Below, piece after piece: positions 13,658 through 21,988 of a stretch of DNA of 56,549 bases. The notes below the pieces were generated by a model. That model ran no database searches. It was not told where the DNA came from and was given only the letters and a program-made list of their open reading frames with translations. The DNA comes from Komagataeibacter melaceti. GTDB taxonomy: Bacteria > Pseudomonadota > Alphaproteobacteria > Acetobacterales > Acetobacteraceae. The DNA lies in contig NZ_QUWV01000063.1 in the NCBI RefSeq assembly GCF_003403295.1, positions 1-56,549 on the forward strand, given 5' to 3'. How positions within the stretch are numbered: the first letter of the stretch is position 1; each line of letters opens with the position of its first letter. Position numbers and translations under genes: made by a program.

Positions 13658-14384
13658 TGGCCTGCCGCCGCTCCTTGCGCGTCTTGAATCCCCGCTGGGC
13701 TCGGATGGCTTTGCCTTCGTGCCCGCGGGCGAGATGCTGCCGCTGCTGGAGCGGTATGGCCTGCGTGACTGGGACAGCTTTGCCGAAAGCTGGAACCGCC
13801 TGGGTCTGGACCGTTACATGGCCGATGGCGGTCGCTACCGCCGCCGTCGGCACGCCACCTTCGCCATCACGGCCGATGGCATCCGGCGCAAGAAACACCA
13901 GCCGCATTACCAGAGCCGCGACTACAACGAGCTCAATGGCGGCGTCGAACGCTGGTTCCGCGCCGTGGAGCCGGAAACGGGCGGGCATCCGGCGCTGCTG
14001 GCCATCATGCGGCTCATGCACCGGATCGTAAGCGACCTGAGTGATCCGGGCAGCCTGCCCGAGGCATGGCATGCGGAAATCCACCAGTTCCGTATCGAGG
14101 CGCTGGAGGGTAATCCAGGCCTGCCCACGCCCGAGGGATTGCACCGTGATGGCGTGGACTGGGTGATGGTGGTCATGGTCCGGCGTGAAAACGTGATGTG
14201 TGGCGAGACGACCATCCATGACCTGCAGCGCAACATGGTTGGCGGGTTCATGCTGGACCAGCCACTCGACACCGCCATCGTCAATGACAACCGCGTCTAT
14301 CACGGCGTAACGCCGGTACGCCCGCTTGACCCATCCCGCCCGGCCTATCGTGATGTGCTGGTGGTGACCCTCCGCCATCAATGA
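13650..14384 (+). CDS. 2-oxoglutarate/Fe(II)-dependent oxygenase, 2OG-Fe_dioxy (IDO-like) family
   Basis: A 244-residue protein with the facial triad of 2OG oxygenases: His165 and Asp167 in LHRDGVDW and His218 in VYHGVTP. Arg234, 16 residues after the distal His, fits the 2-oxoglutarate contact. The architecture resembles the family that includes bacterial L-isoleucine 4-hydroxylase (PF10014), so hydroxylation of a free amino acid is likely; the substrate cannot be told. It starts inside the channel gene (8-base overlap) and its stop overlaps the next ATG by four bases, implying coupled translation. Confidence 0.82.
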   Translation: MTDGLPPLLARLESPLGSDGFAFVPAGEMLPLLERYGLRDWDSFAESWNRLGLDRYMADGGRYRRRRHATFAITADGIRRKKHQPHYQSRDYNELNGGVERWFRAVEPETGGHPALLAIMRLMHRIVSDLSDPGSLPEAWHAEIHQFRIEALEGNPGLPTPEGLHRDGVDWVMVVMVRRENVMCGETTIHDLQRNMVGGFMLDQPLDTAIVNDNRVYHGVTPVRPLDPSRPAYRDVLVVTLRHQ

Positions 14385-15412
14385 CACCCGATCCGTGGCG
14401 GCGGTTCTGTCTTGCCGCCCTCCTTGCCATCATCGTGGCGGGGGGAAGCCTCTACCTGTTCATCGTAACGGTCGATCCATGGGACATGCTGCCCCTGTCC
14501 CCCCGGCTGGCGCGCATCCCCATTACATCGAACGCCCGCTACACCATGCCGGCGCTGGCCCGCGACCCACGGTTTGATTCCGTCATCCTGGGCACATCGA
14601 CCAGCCGGCTCATGCAGCCTGCTATACTGGACCCGGCGCTGGGCGCGCATTTCCTGAACATGGCCATGAACAGCGCCAGCCCGTGGGAGCAGGCGCGCGA
14701 ACTCGATGTGTTCCTGCGCCATCACCCCAACCCACGCATTGTCATGATCGGGATTGACGCAGCATGGTGCCACCTGCACCCCGGCAGCCTGACCACGCCC
14801 AACCGGCCATGGCCGGAATGGATGTACGGCCACCCGGCGTGGCAGGGCTACCTGCACATGGCCAGCCTGTTCGCCCTGCAGGAAGCCGCGAACCAGTTCC
14901 TGTGGCTGGCGGGACTGAAGGCGCAGCGCTTTGGCTCGGATGGCTATACCAGCTTCGTCCCGCCCGACAGCCAGTATGATCCCGCCCGCGTGCAGGTCAT
15001 CTTCTCGCACTGGGGGCCGCCGGACAATTCCCCTGCCCCGCCCGGCATGGCCGATACCCCCCCTGCCAGCATGGAACTGCTGGTGGCCATGGTCGGGCGC
15101 ATGCCTGCTTCCACCATCAAGATCCTGTGGTTCCCCCCCGGCTCATCCAGCCTGCATGGCGTGGCGGGCAGTGTCGCCGCCGCCCGGCTGCAGGCCTGCC
15201 GTGCGGGAATCCGCCAGCTTGCGGAACGGACACCGCAGACACTGGCGCTCGACTTCAACCGTGACACCAGCGTGACGGAAAACCGCGACAATTTCTGGGA
15301 CCCGCTGCATTACCGCCAGCCCGTAGCCCACCGGGTCATGGCGGATATCGCCGCCGCCATGCATGGCGGCCCGGTGGATGACCCGGCACTTGATATCCTG
15401 CATGCCAGATAG
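14381..15412 (+). CDS. Membrane-anchored SGNH-hydrolase-like protein
   Basis: A 343-residue protein with one N-terminal membrane helix (FCLAALLAIIVAGGSLYLFI) and a periplasmic body. SVILGTSTSR at about residues 68-76 looks like the block I strand and nucleophile region of SGNH hydrolases, and WDPLHYR (Asp307, His310) looks like the catalytic Asp-His of block V. No close family is recognised; AlgJ/AlgX-like polysaccharide O-acetyl-handling proteins share this plan. It is translationally coupled (ATGA) to the oxygenase gene and ends the channel operon. Hydrolase or acetyltransferase function is inference. Confidence 0.6.
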   Translation: MTPDPWRRFCLAALLAIIVAGGSLYLFIVTVDPWDMLPLSPRLARIPITSNARYTMPALARDPRFDSVILGTSTSRLMQPAILDPALGAHFLNMAMNSASPWEQARELDVFLRHHPNPRIVMIGIDAAWCHLHPGSLTTPNRPWPEWMYGHPAWQGYLHMASLFALQEAANQFLWLAGLKAQRFGSDGYTSFVPPDSQYDPARVQVIFSHWGPPDNSPAPPGMADTPPASMELLVAMVGRMPASTIKILWFPPGSSSLHGVAGSVAAARLQACRAGIRQLAERTPQTLALDFNRDTSVTENRDNFWDPLHYRQPVAHRVMADIAAAMHGGPVDDPALDILHAR

Positions 15413-15649
15413 CCCCTGGCCCGCCCCGCCACGGACGCGCGCGGCCAAAGCCATGCGCTGCCATCGCGGAGCCTCCCCGGTGGCGGGGCTTGTGCGGGGC
15501 GGGTCATCTGGTATGGAAAATGGACTACCGTGCAATGCCTGCCCGTTCGCATGCCCGATGCGGGCGGATGGCGGGCACGGAGTGCATTATGTGCGGGATG
15601 CCTGCATGACCGGGCAGGCAGGGTCGCGGCACTGAGGTTGGAGAGGCTG

Positions 15650-16786
15650 GTGAATACGTCCGTCAATGGTGCGCCGCAATGGCAGCTACAGCCCGAGGCG
15701 AACCGGACCCTTGTTACGCTGTCGGGTAACTGGATCGCGCAGGAAGGACGTATCCCCGAGTTTCCGGACTCCGCCCTCAAGGAAATCCGGCAGGGCGAGC
15801 CTGTGGAATTCAGCACCGACCAGCTTGGCAGGTGGGATACGTCGCTGATCAGCTTCCTGTGGAAGCTCAAGCGCAGCGCGCTTGAGGCCCATGTGGACCT
15901 GCGCATGGACACCCTGCCCGAATCCGCGCACAAGCTGCTCGACCTCCTGCCCGAAAACCCGCCCCAGCCACAGCCGCCCGCCCCCCATCACTTCGCGCCC
16001 GTCGCGGCGGTGGGCCAGCTTACGCTCGATACCCTGAACGAGATCGGCTGCGTGAGCGAGATGGGCACCGCCGCCGCGCGCGGCGGGTTCGCGGCCCTGG
16101 TGGGGCGCGGAATGATGCGCACCGTTGACCTCATGACCGACCTCAGCGCCGCGGGGCCTGCGGCGCTGCTGATCGTGGGGGTGGTGAATTTCCTTGTCGG
16201 CGCGATCCTGGCCTTCGTTGGGTCGGTCGAACTGCATAAATTCGCGGCCGACATCTACGTGGCCAGCCTTGTCGCCATTGCGATGGTGCGCGAGATGTCG
16301 GCCGTCATGACCGCCATCATCATGGCCGGGCGCACCGGCGGCGCGTATGCCGCGCGTATTTCGACCATGCAGGGGAATGAGGAAATCGACGCCCTGCAGG
16401 TGTTCGGCATCCCGGTTTCCAGTTACCTGATCCTGCCTTCGGTCCTGGCGCTCGCCTTCACCATGCCGCTGCTCTACCTGTATGGGTGCCTGATCGGCAT
16501 GTTTGGCGGGTTCTGCGTCTCGTACATCATGCTGCACGTCTCGCCGCTGGGCTATTTCCATGAAACGCTGCAGGCCCTGCCGCTGGACCAGTTCACCTTC
16601 GGGTTCATCAAGAGCTTCGTGTTCGGCACGTTCATCGGGCTGACAAGCTGCCGCATCGGGCTGAAGGCCGGGCGCAGCGCGGCGGATGTGGGTATTGCGG
16701 CGACCAAGGCCGTGGTTGTGGGCATTGTGGGCGTGATCGCGCTGGATGCGGTGTTCGCGGTTATTGCCAATGTTATCGGGATCTGA
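15650..16786 (+). CDS. mlaE: MlaE-type lipid ABC transporter permease with N-terminal STAS domain
   Basis: About 378 residues. The first 110 form a STAS/MlaB-like domain (LVTLSGNWIAQ, VEFSTDQLGRWDTSLISFLWKL). The rest is an MlaE permease: GFAALVGRGMMRTVDLMTD, five or so helices, and the family motif VREMSAVMTAIIMAGRTGGAYAARI. It belongs to an MCE-type system moving phospholipid between the membranes. It is first in the operon with the ATPase, MCE protein and lipoprotein. The start is uncertain: GTG 15650 has GGAGAGG only three bases upstream, and a TTG at 15638 or an ATG at 15530 are alternatives. Confidence 0.9.
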   Translation: MNTSVNGAPQWQLQPEANRTLVTLSGNWIAQEGRIPEFPDSALKEIRQGEPVEFSTDQLGRWDTSLISFLWKLKRSALEAHVDLRMDTLPESAHKLLDLLPENPPQPQPPAPHHFAPVAAVGQLTLDTLNEIGCVSEMGTAAARGGFAALVGRGMMRTVDLMTDLSAAGPAALLIVGVVNFLVGAILAFVGSVELHKFAADIYVASLVAIAMVREMSAVMTAIIMAGRTGGAYAARISTMQGNEEIDALQVFGIPVSSYLILPSVLALAFTMPLLYLYGCLIGMFGGFCVSYIMLHVSPLGYFHETLQALPLDQFTFGFIKSFVFGTFIGLTSCRIGLKAGRSAADVGIAATKAVVVGIVGVIALDAVFAVIANVIGI

Positions 16787-16791
16787 TCGCC

Positions 16792-17595
16792 ATGAATAAC
16801 CAGATGCCCTCCACCAATGACCGCCCGACGCTGATTTCCGTCAGTGACCTGACGCTGGCCTTCGGTTCGCGCGTGATCCAGCATGATGTGTCGTTCGAGG
16901 TCAAACGCGGCAGCATCTTCGCCGTAATGGGCGGGTCGGGCTGCGGCAAGAGCACCCTGCTCAAGAGCATGATCGGCCTGCTGCGCCCCAGGCAGGGCAC
17001 CTATATGGTGGGCAAGGACAATTACTGGTCCGGTGATGACCAGAGCCGCATCCAGATCGGGCGGCGGTTCGGCGTCCTGTTCCAGAGTGGCGCGCTGTGG
17101 AGTTCCATGACGGTGGGCGAAAACGTGGCCCTGCCCATGCAGATGTTCACCAGCCTCACGCCACCCGTCATCCGCCAGCTTGTGGAACTCAAGCTGGGGC
17201 TGGTCGGCATGCTGCACGCCATTGACCAGTATCCTTCCGAACTCAGCGGCGGCATGCGCAAGCGCGCGGGGCTGGCGCGCGCCATATCGCTGGACCCGGA
17301 CATCCTGTTTTTCGATGAACCGTCCGCCGGGCTTGACCCGATCACCTCCGCCCGGCTGGATGACCTGATCCTGAACCTGCGCGATGGACTGGGGGCGACC
17401 ATCATCATCGTCAGCCACGAACTGTCCAGCCTGTTCCATATTGCCGATGACGGCATCTTTCTGGATGCGGGGCAGAAAACCGCCGTCGCCCACGGCTCGC
17501 CCACATGGCTGCGTGACCACTGCACCGATCCGCTGGTCCATGCCTTCATGCATCGCGAACAGCTGGATACGTCCAGCCCGCACGAAAACGGTTAG
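16792..17595 (+). CDS. mlaF: MlaF-type ABC transporter ATPase
   Basis: A 267-residue ABC ATPase with Walker A GGSGCGKST (Lys53), the signature LSGGMRKRAGLARA, Walker B DILFFDEPSAGLDP and the switch His in IIIVSHE. The sequence class is that of MlaF/Ttg2A, the cytoplasmic motor of the MCE lipid transporter. It starts five bases after the permease stop and ends five bases before the MCE gene. Confidence 0.94.
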   Translation: MNNQMPSTNDRPTLISVSDLTLAFGSRVIQHDVSFEVKRGSIFAVMGGSGCGKSTLLKSMIGLLRPRQGTYMVGKDNYWSGDDQSRIQIGRRFGVLFQSGALWSSMTVGENVALPMQMFTSLTPPVIRQLVELKLGLVGMLHAIDQYPSELSGGMRKRAGLARAISLDPDILFFDEPSAGLDPITSARLDDLILNLRDGLGATIIIVSHELSSLFHIADDGIFLDAGQKTAVAHGSPTWLRDHCTDPLVHAFMHREQLDTSSPHENG

Positions 17596-17600
17596 CCCCC

Positions 17601-18554
17601 ATGGCCGGCAGGCAGACACTGATCGGCTCGGTCGTACTGGGGTTGGCGGCCATCGCCCTTGGCGCGCTGGTGGTGTGGGGCGACGTGCCCCTGCCCGGCG
17701 CGGGGAGCGAGGCTGTCGTGGTGTTCGAAAGCCCGACCAACGGGCTGGACATCGGATCACCCGTCAATTTTCGCGGCCTGCCGGTGGGCGCGGTCAAGCG
17801 CCTGAGCGTGCAGGTCGATCCGGCCAGCCACCGGACCTACATGCCGGTCTATATCCTGTTCGATCCGGCCCATGCGCCGGGGCGGGGCGACCTGCCGCCG
17901 CTGCATGAGCTGATCAGCCACGGGCTGCGCGCGGAAATGGCGCTGCACAGCCTGGTGACGGGCCAGACCGAAATCGACCTTGACCTATCCCCCTCCACGC
18001 CCGCACTGCTGCACCCCGGCCTGACCAACGTGCCGGAAATCCCGATGGGGCAGACAGCGCTCCAGCAGCTCGAGACCATGCTGGTCGCCACCTCGATCAA
18101 GCAGCTTCACCATGACCTCCAGACGGCGCTGCTGAGTGTCCGCAAGCTGGCGGCTGACGTGAACCGTGACCTGCCGGGTGTACTGTCCAGCGTCCGCACC
18201 ACATCCGCCCATGCGGAGACGGCGGCACGCACCCTGCGCGCCACGGTGGAGGACCTGAAGGACCGCTCCGCCCTGACCATCAACGCGCTGGACCGGCTGA
18301 TCGTGACCAATAACAGCCAGTTTGTCGCCCGCCGCGCGGAGCTGCGCACCCTGATCACCAATACCCGCCAGACCATGGCGCAGGCCCATGAAACCATGGC
18401 GGGCCTGCGCGCCCTGATGGACCCGCAATCGCGTGACAGCCTCAACCTGGCTGATACGATGCGGGACGTTATGGAAGCAGGTTACGGGCTGCGCGGTTTC
18501 GCCAACGAAGTCACAAGTAATCCGCAACTTCTGCTGATGGGACGCAACCAATGA
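17601..18554 (+). CDS. mlaD: MCE-domain substrate-binding protein (MlaD-like)
   Basis: A 317-residue protein with an N-terminal membrane helix (LIGSVVLGLAAIALGALVVW), one MCE domain (VVVFESPTNGLDIGSPVNFRGLPVGAVKRLSV) and a long helical tail (about 165-300). MCE proteins form hexameric rings that give lipids a path across the periplasm. The tail is longer than in E. coli MlaD (183 residues) and is of the kind that can form a tube. Its stop overlaps the next ATG by four bases. Confidence 0.92.
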   Translation: MAGRQTLIGSVVLGLAAIALGALVVWGDVPLPGAGSEAVVVFESPTNGLDIGSPVNFRGLPVGAVKRLSVQVDPASHRTYMPVYILFDPAHAPGRGDLPPLHELISHGLRAEMALHSLVTGQTEIDLDLSPSTPALLHPGLTNVPEIPMGQTALQQLETMLVATSIKQLHHDLQTALLSVRKLAADVNRDLPGVLSSVRTTSAHAETAARTLRATVEDLKDRSALTINALDRLIVTNNSQFVARRAELRTLITNTRQTMAQAHETMAGLRALMDPQSRDSLNLADTMRDVMEAGYGLRGFANEVTSNPQLLLMGRNQ

Positions 18555-19219
18555 AAACGCGCCAGCCCGCTGTCTCCCCTTCCCGTTCGCATCCGGCCCT
18601 GCGGGCGGGGGGCGGATTGCTGCTCTCGGCCATGATGCTTTCGGCCTGTTCCTCGGCGCCGGTGCGCTTCTATACCCTTGGCGCGCCCGCCATCGCCACC
18701 GGGGAGCAGACGGTCGGCACGACCCAGATTACCGACAGCACGCCGGTCATCGAGGTCGAACGCGCCCGCATGCCGGATTATCTGGACAGTCAGGACATCA
18801 TGGTGCGTGACGGGCATGAGATCGTGCGCAGCGGGCTGGGCCGCTGGGCCAGCCGCCTGTCTGTTGGCGCGACCGACCTGATCACCGCGCGGCTGGCGGA
18901 AAAATGGCCCACCATTTTCGTAACCGACCAGCCGCAGCCGGAACGGCCGACATGGCGGCTGCAGATCAACATCAGCCGCCTTGATGTGAGCCGTGACGGC
19001 AAGGCCGCGCTGAACGCGGACTGGGCCATCATTCCGCAGGACCCGCAGGCTTCCATCCTGCGCAGCCGCACCGTCATTGCGACGGAAAGCAGCGCTGCCA
19101 GCAACGCCAACGTCGCCAAGGTCAGCGAAAGCCTGCTCAATGAACTGAGCAACCGGATCGAGGCAAGCTGGCCCACCGCCACCCCGTCCACTGCCCCCCA
19201 CCGGTCCGGCCGGAGCTGA
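18551..19219 (+). CDS. ABC-type transport auxiliary lipoprotein, PqiC-like
   Basis: A 222-residue lipoprotein; the lipobox LSAC places the lipidated Cys at residue 33, and FYTLGAPA follows as in the ABC_trans_aux/PqiC family. These proteins sit in the outer membrane and receive the MCE tube. It is translationally coupled to the MCE gene and closes the operon, with a clear terminator behind it. The operon thus combines Mla-type inner-membrane parts with a Pqi-type outer-membrane lipoprotein. Confidence 0.87.
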   Translation: MKTRQPAVSPSRSHPALRAGGGLLLSAMMLSACSSAPVRFYTLGAPAIATGEQTVGTTQITDSTPVIEVERARMPDYLDSQDIMVRDGHEIVRSGLGRWASRLSVGATDLITARLAEKWPTIFVTDQPQPERPTWRLQINISRLDVSRDGKAALNADWAIIPQDPQASILRSRTVIATESSAASNANVAKVSESLLNELSNRIEASWPTATPSTAPHRSGRS

Positions 19220-19223
19220 GGCC

Positions 19224-19248
19224 TTCCCCCTTAAACGGGGGAACCTTT
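19224..19248 (+). terminator. Intrinsic terminator of the MCE lipid-transport operon
   Basis: TTCCCCC-ttaaac-GGGGGAA followed by CCTTT, directly after the lipoprotein stop. Confidence 0.7.
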
Positions 19249-19302
19249 CCCCGTGCGGGGCATTTGGGGCGCCATATCGTACCAACCGTGGGAGCATCCT
19301 GC

Positions 19303-19809
19303 ATGCCGCGTCTCTTCCGCCCCCATCACGCTGCAACCCGCCCGCTCCTGCCCGCGCTGCTGGCCATTGTCACGGGCATGGGCACGGCATGGGCGCAGGG
19401 TGGCCCGGTCATCCTGGCGCAGCATCCGGGCACCGAGCCTGACCGGCAGGCGCGGGTGCTGATGTCGCGCGCCCTGCATGACGCCGCCGCCCATGGCGAA
19501 CACCCCGTACTGCTGACCGGATCAGCCCAGCTTTCAACAGACCCGCGCCGCACGGCGCTGTTTGCACAGGTGCAGTCCGAGAGCCTATGCGGCTCGGCGG
19601 GATGTACCACCTCGGTCTATCTGCCCGACGGGCATGGCTGGAAGCTGGTGCTGGATTCCGTCAGCGGGCCGGTCACCATTACCCCGCAGACCCATGGCGA
19701 GATGCATGACCTGCTGGTGGATGGCACGGACCGCTGGATATGGAATGGCGAGACCTATACCGACACACAGGCGGCAGCCAGCCCCCCAAGCGGGGATGCA
19801 GCGCCGTAA
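19303..19809 (+). CDS. Secreted hypothetical protein
   Basis: A 168-residue protein of no family I recognise. It has a signal peptide (PLLPALLAIVTGMGTAWA) with likely cleavage before QGGPV, and one cysteine pair in SLCGSAGCTTS that could form a disulfide. ATG 19303 is favoured by GGAG ten bases upstream; an earlier in-frame ATG at 19264 would overlap the terminator region and mask the signal peptide. It is alone between the lipid-transport operon and the tRNA. Confidence 0.7.
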   Translation: MPRLFRPHHAATRPLLPALLAIVTGMGTAWAQGGPVILAQHPGTEPDRQARVLMSRALHDAAAHGEHPVLLTGSAQLSTDPRRTALFAQVQSESLCGSAGCTTSVYLPDGHGWKLVLDSVSGPVTITPQTHGEMHDLLVDGTDRWIWNGETYTDTQAAASPPSGDAAP

Positions 19810-19832
19810 GTCATCGTATTTTCAGGGGAAAA

Positions 19833-19906
19833 TGGAGCGGGTGAAGGGAATCGAACCCTCGTATGCAGCTTGGGAAGCTGCCGTTCTACCATTGAACTAC
19901 ACCCGC
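19833..19906 (-). tRNA. tRNA-Gly (anticodon CCC)
   Basis: Read on the minus strand, a full cloverleaf is seen: acceptor GCGGGTG/CACCCGC, D arm GTTC..GAAC, anticodon stem GCAGC/GCTGC around TTCCCAA (anticodon CCC, for GGG codons), T arm with TTCGATT, discriminator T and an encoded CCA end at 19833-19835. Length is 74 nt with CCA. Confidence 0.95.
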
Positions 19907-19917
19907 GGGCCGCGCCC

Positions 19918-19946
19918 TCTATACTGCACAAACATGGCTGATGCAA
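19918..19946 (-). promoter_or_regulatory. Promoter of tRNA-Gly
   Basis: On the minus strand TTGCAT, a 17-base spacer, then TATAGA; the predicted start would be about five bases before the mature tRNA 5' end. Confidence 0.6.
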
Positions 19947-19973
19947 TCACCCCCTTCAGCATACCGGCGGTAG

Positions 19974-20002
19974 TTGACGCACCCGGTCCTGATCCGCAAT
20001 AA
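19974..20002 (+). promoter_or_regulatory. Promoter of the metZ leader
   Basis: TTGACG, a 17-base spacer, then CAATAA, ending about 28 bases before the riboswitch fold begins. Position and spacing fit transcription of the SAM-II leader. Confidence 0.5.
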
Positions 20003-20030
20003 GCATGCATGTCCGGTGCAACAGGTGCCG

Positions 20031-20092
20031 GGCCCTCGTGATTTGATATGGCCGGCTTGCGGCGAGGTAAAACATACGCGCTAAAGAGGCCA
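20031..20092 (+). promoter_or_regulatory. SAM-II riboswitch upstream of metZ
   Basis: The segment carries the sequence blocks I recall for SAM-II (metA) aptamers: TGATTTG, GCCGGCTTGC, GGTAAAAC and GCTAAAGAGG, in order. Stem P1 is CCTCG (20034-20038) with CGAGG (20063-20067). The pseudoknot GGCC (20050-20053) can pair with GGCC (20088-20091). SAM-II RNAs of alphaproteobacteria switch off methionine genes when S-adenosylmethionine is high. It lies 137 bases before the metZ ATG, behind a good promoter. About 135 bases of GC-rich leader with small hairpins separate it from the gene. Confidence 0.88.
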
Positions 20093-20228
20093 GATCCCGT
20101 CGGCAGGACGCGGGTATCATGGTTTCCACGGTCGTGAACCGCCCTGGCGGGCTGGCTGCCGCCCATGAACCGGCGCTGGTCTCGACCCGCCTGTCCAGAT
20201 CACCTGTTTGCAGGAATTTCCATTTCCC

Positions 20229-21431
20229 ATGACTGACCAGCCTGACCCCAAATCGCTCCGTCCCGCCACCCGCCTGATCAATGCGGGCCTTGAACGCACC
20301 CCCTATGGGGAAACCAGCGAGGCGCTGTTCCTGACCTCCGGCTTTGTCTATGACAATGCCGAGCAGGCCGAAGGCACCTTTACGGGCGATGTCTCGCACT
20401 ACCAGTATTCACGCTTTGGCAACCCGACCGTCTCCAACCTCGAACGCCGCCTGTGTGACCTTGAGGGGGCGGAAGCCTGCGCGCTGACCGCAACGGGCAT
20501 GGGGGCGGTGTCCTCCGCGCTGCTGGCGCAGGTCCGTGCGGGTGACCGTGTTGTCGCCTCGCGCGCGCTGTTCGGTTCATGCCACTGGATCGTGGCCGAA
20601 CTGCTGCCCCGCTACGGCGTCGAGACCGTGTTCGTGGATGGTGGCGACCTTGCCGCGTGGAAGGAAGCGCTGTCCAGGCCCACCCGCGCCGTACTGCTGG
20701 AAAGCCCGTCCAACCCTATGCTGGATGTGCTCGACATCCGCATGATCTGTGACCTCGCGCATAAAGCGGGCGCGACCGTGGTGGTGGACAATGTCTTCGC
20801 CACGCCGCTGTACCAGAAGCCGCTGGAACTGGGTGCGGATGTGGTGGTGTATTCATGCACCAAGCATATCGACGGTCAGGGCCGGGTTCTGGGTGGTGCC
20901 GTGCTGTCTTCGTCCAAGTGGGTTGATGAGGTGCTGCGCCCGTTCATCCGCAACACCGGCAACAGCATTTCCCCCTTCAACGCGTGGGTGATGCTCAAGA
21001 GCATCGAGACACTGGCGCTGCGCGTGGATGCCATGACCCGCAACGCGGCGAAGGTGGCGGACTTCCTGGCCGAGGCACCGGGCATCCGCCGCGTGTTCTA
21101 TCCGGGCCGCAAGGACCACCCGCAGTACGAACTGGCCAGGAAGCAGATGTCGGCTGGCTCCACGCTGGTGGCCTTTGAGGTCGAGGGCGGCAAGGATGCG
21201 GCTTTCGCGTTCATGAACGCGCTGCGCGTCATCTCGATCTCGAACAACCTGGGCGATGCGCGCTCCCTCGTCACGCATCCGGCCACCACCACGCACATGA
21301 AGCTGGCCCCCGAGGAACGGGCGCGCCTTGGCATTACCGACGGTGCGATCCGCTTCTCCGTCGGGCTGGAAGATGCCGATGACCTGATTGATGACCTCAA
21401 GCGCGGCGTTGCGGCGCTGGCCAACCGGTAA
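20229..21431 (+). CDS. metZ: O-succinylhomoserine sulfhydrylase
   Basis: A 400-residue PLP enzyme of the Cys/Met metabolism family. The PLP lysine is Lys212 in SCTKHIDGQG, and SRFGNPT and SNPMLDV are family motifs. It makes homocysteine from O-succinylhomoserine and sulfide (direct sulfhydrylation). ATG 20229 is chosen over an in-frame TTG at 20208 because it gives the usual N-terminus. The SAM-II riboswitch upstream supports a methionine role. Distinguishing O-succinyl from O-acetyl specificity by sequence alone is not certain. Confidence 0.92.
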   Translation: MTDQPDPKSLRPATRLINAGLERTPYGETSEALFLTSGFVYDNAEQAEGTFTGDVSHYQYSRFGNPTVSNLERRLCDLEGAEACALTATGMGAVSSALLAQVRAGDRVVASRALFGSCHWIVAELLPRYGVETVFVDGGDLAAWKEALSRPTRAVLLESPSNPMLDVLDIRMICDLAHKAGATVVVDNVFATPLYQKPLELGADVVVYSCTKHIDGQGRVLGGAVLSSSKWVDEVLRPFIRNTGNSISPFNAWVMLKSIETLALRVDAMTRNAAKVADFLAEAPGIRRVFYPGRKDHPQYELARKQMSAGSTLVAFEVEGGKDAAFAFMNALRVISISNNLGDARSLVTHPATTTHMKLAPEERARLGITDGAIRFSVGLEDADDLIDDLKRGVAALANR

Positions 21432-21517
21432 CCTGAGGAGCCTCCCCTTCCATGAGCAAGAACAGGCCTTTCCCTCCCCCCGGTGGGGAAGGAGCGGAGT
21501 CCCCGCTGGGTGAGACA

Positions 21518-21928
21518 ATGGACAATGCCCCCTGTTTCGAGGCAACGACCGATGACGTGCGCGTGGTTGTCCAGACCTTCTGGCTCGATGACCAGTCGGA
21601 ACCCGATGAGCACCGCTATGTGTGGGCTTACCGTATCCGCATCGAGAACCACGGCGCCGAACAGATCCAGCTCCTGCGCCGGAGCTGGCGCATCGTGGAC
21701 GGGCAGGGCCGGATCGACCGGGTGGAAGGCGATGGCGTGGTGGGCGAACAGCCGGTTATCGACGCCAGCGCCAGTTTCGAATACATGTCGGGCGCGGCAC
21801 TTGAAACGCCAACCGGCTTCATGGGCGGCACGTACCACATGATCCGCCCGGCCAGCCGGGAACAGTTCGATGTCAACATTCCCGTCTTCAGCCTGGACAG
21901 TCCGCACCAGCGCGCGGTCCTTCATTAA
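21518..21928 (+). CDS. apaG: ApaG protein
   Basis: About 136 residues with the ApaG signatures FWLDDQSEPDEHRYVWAYR, SWRIVDGQG, GVVGEQPVI and FSLDSPHQ. ApaG is a beta-sandwich (FN3-like) protein of unclear role linked to divalent cations and diadenosine tetraphosphate. ATG 21518 with GGGTGAG before it matches the normal length. An in-frame ATG at 21452 would add 22 residues of low-complexity Pro/Gly sequence coded by a near-palindromic GC stretch. It is downstream of metZ, possibly on the same transcript. Confidence 0.88.
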   Translation: MDNAPCFEATTDDVRVVVQTFWLDDQSEPDEHRYVWAYRIRIENHGAEQIQLLRRSWRIVDGQGRIDRVEGDGVVGEQPVIDASASFEYMSGAALETPTGFMGGTYHMIRPASREQFDVNIPVFSLDSPHQRAVLH

Positions 21929-21988
21929 ATCTTCCCCCCTGTGGCGTGGCCTGCCGGGCCAGCCCATGCGACAAGAAAACCGACAAGC

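Noticed and set aside
19562-20002. Open frame running through the tRNA-Gly gene
   Set aside because: It covers a complete tRNA cloverleaf and part of a secreted-protein gene in another frame.
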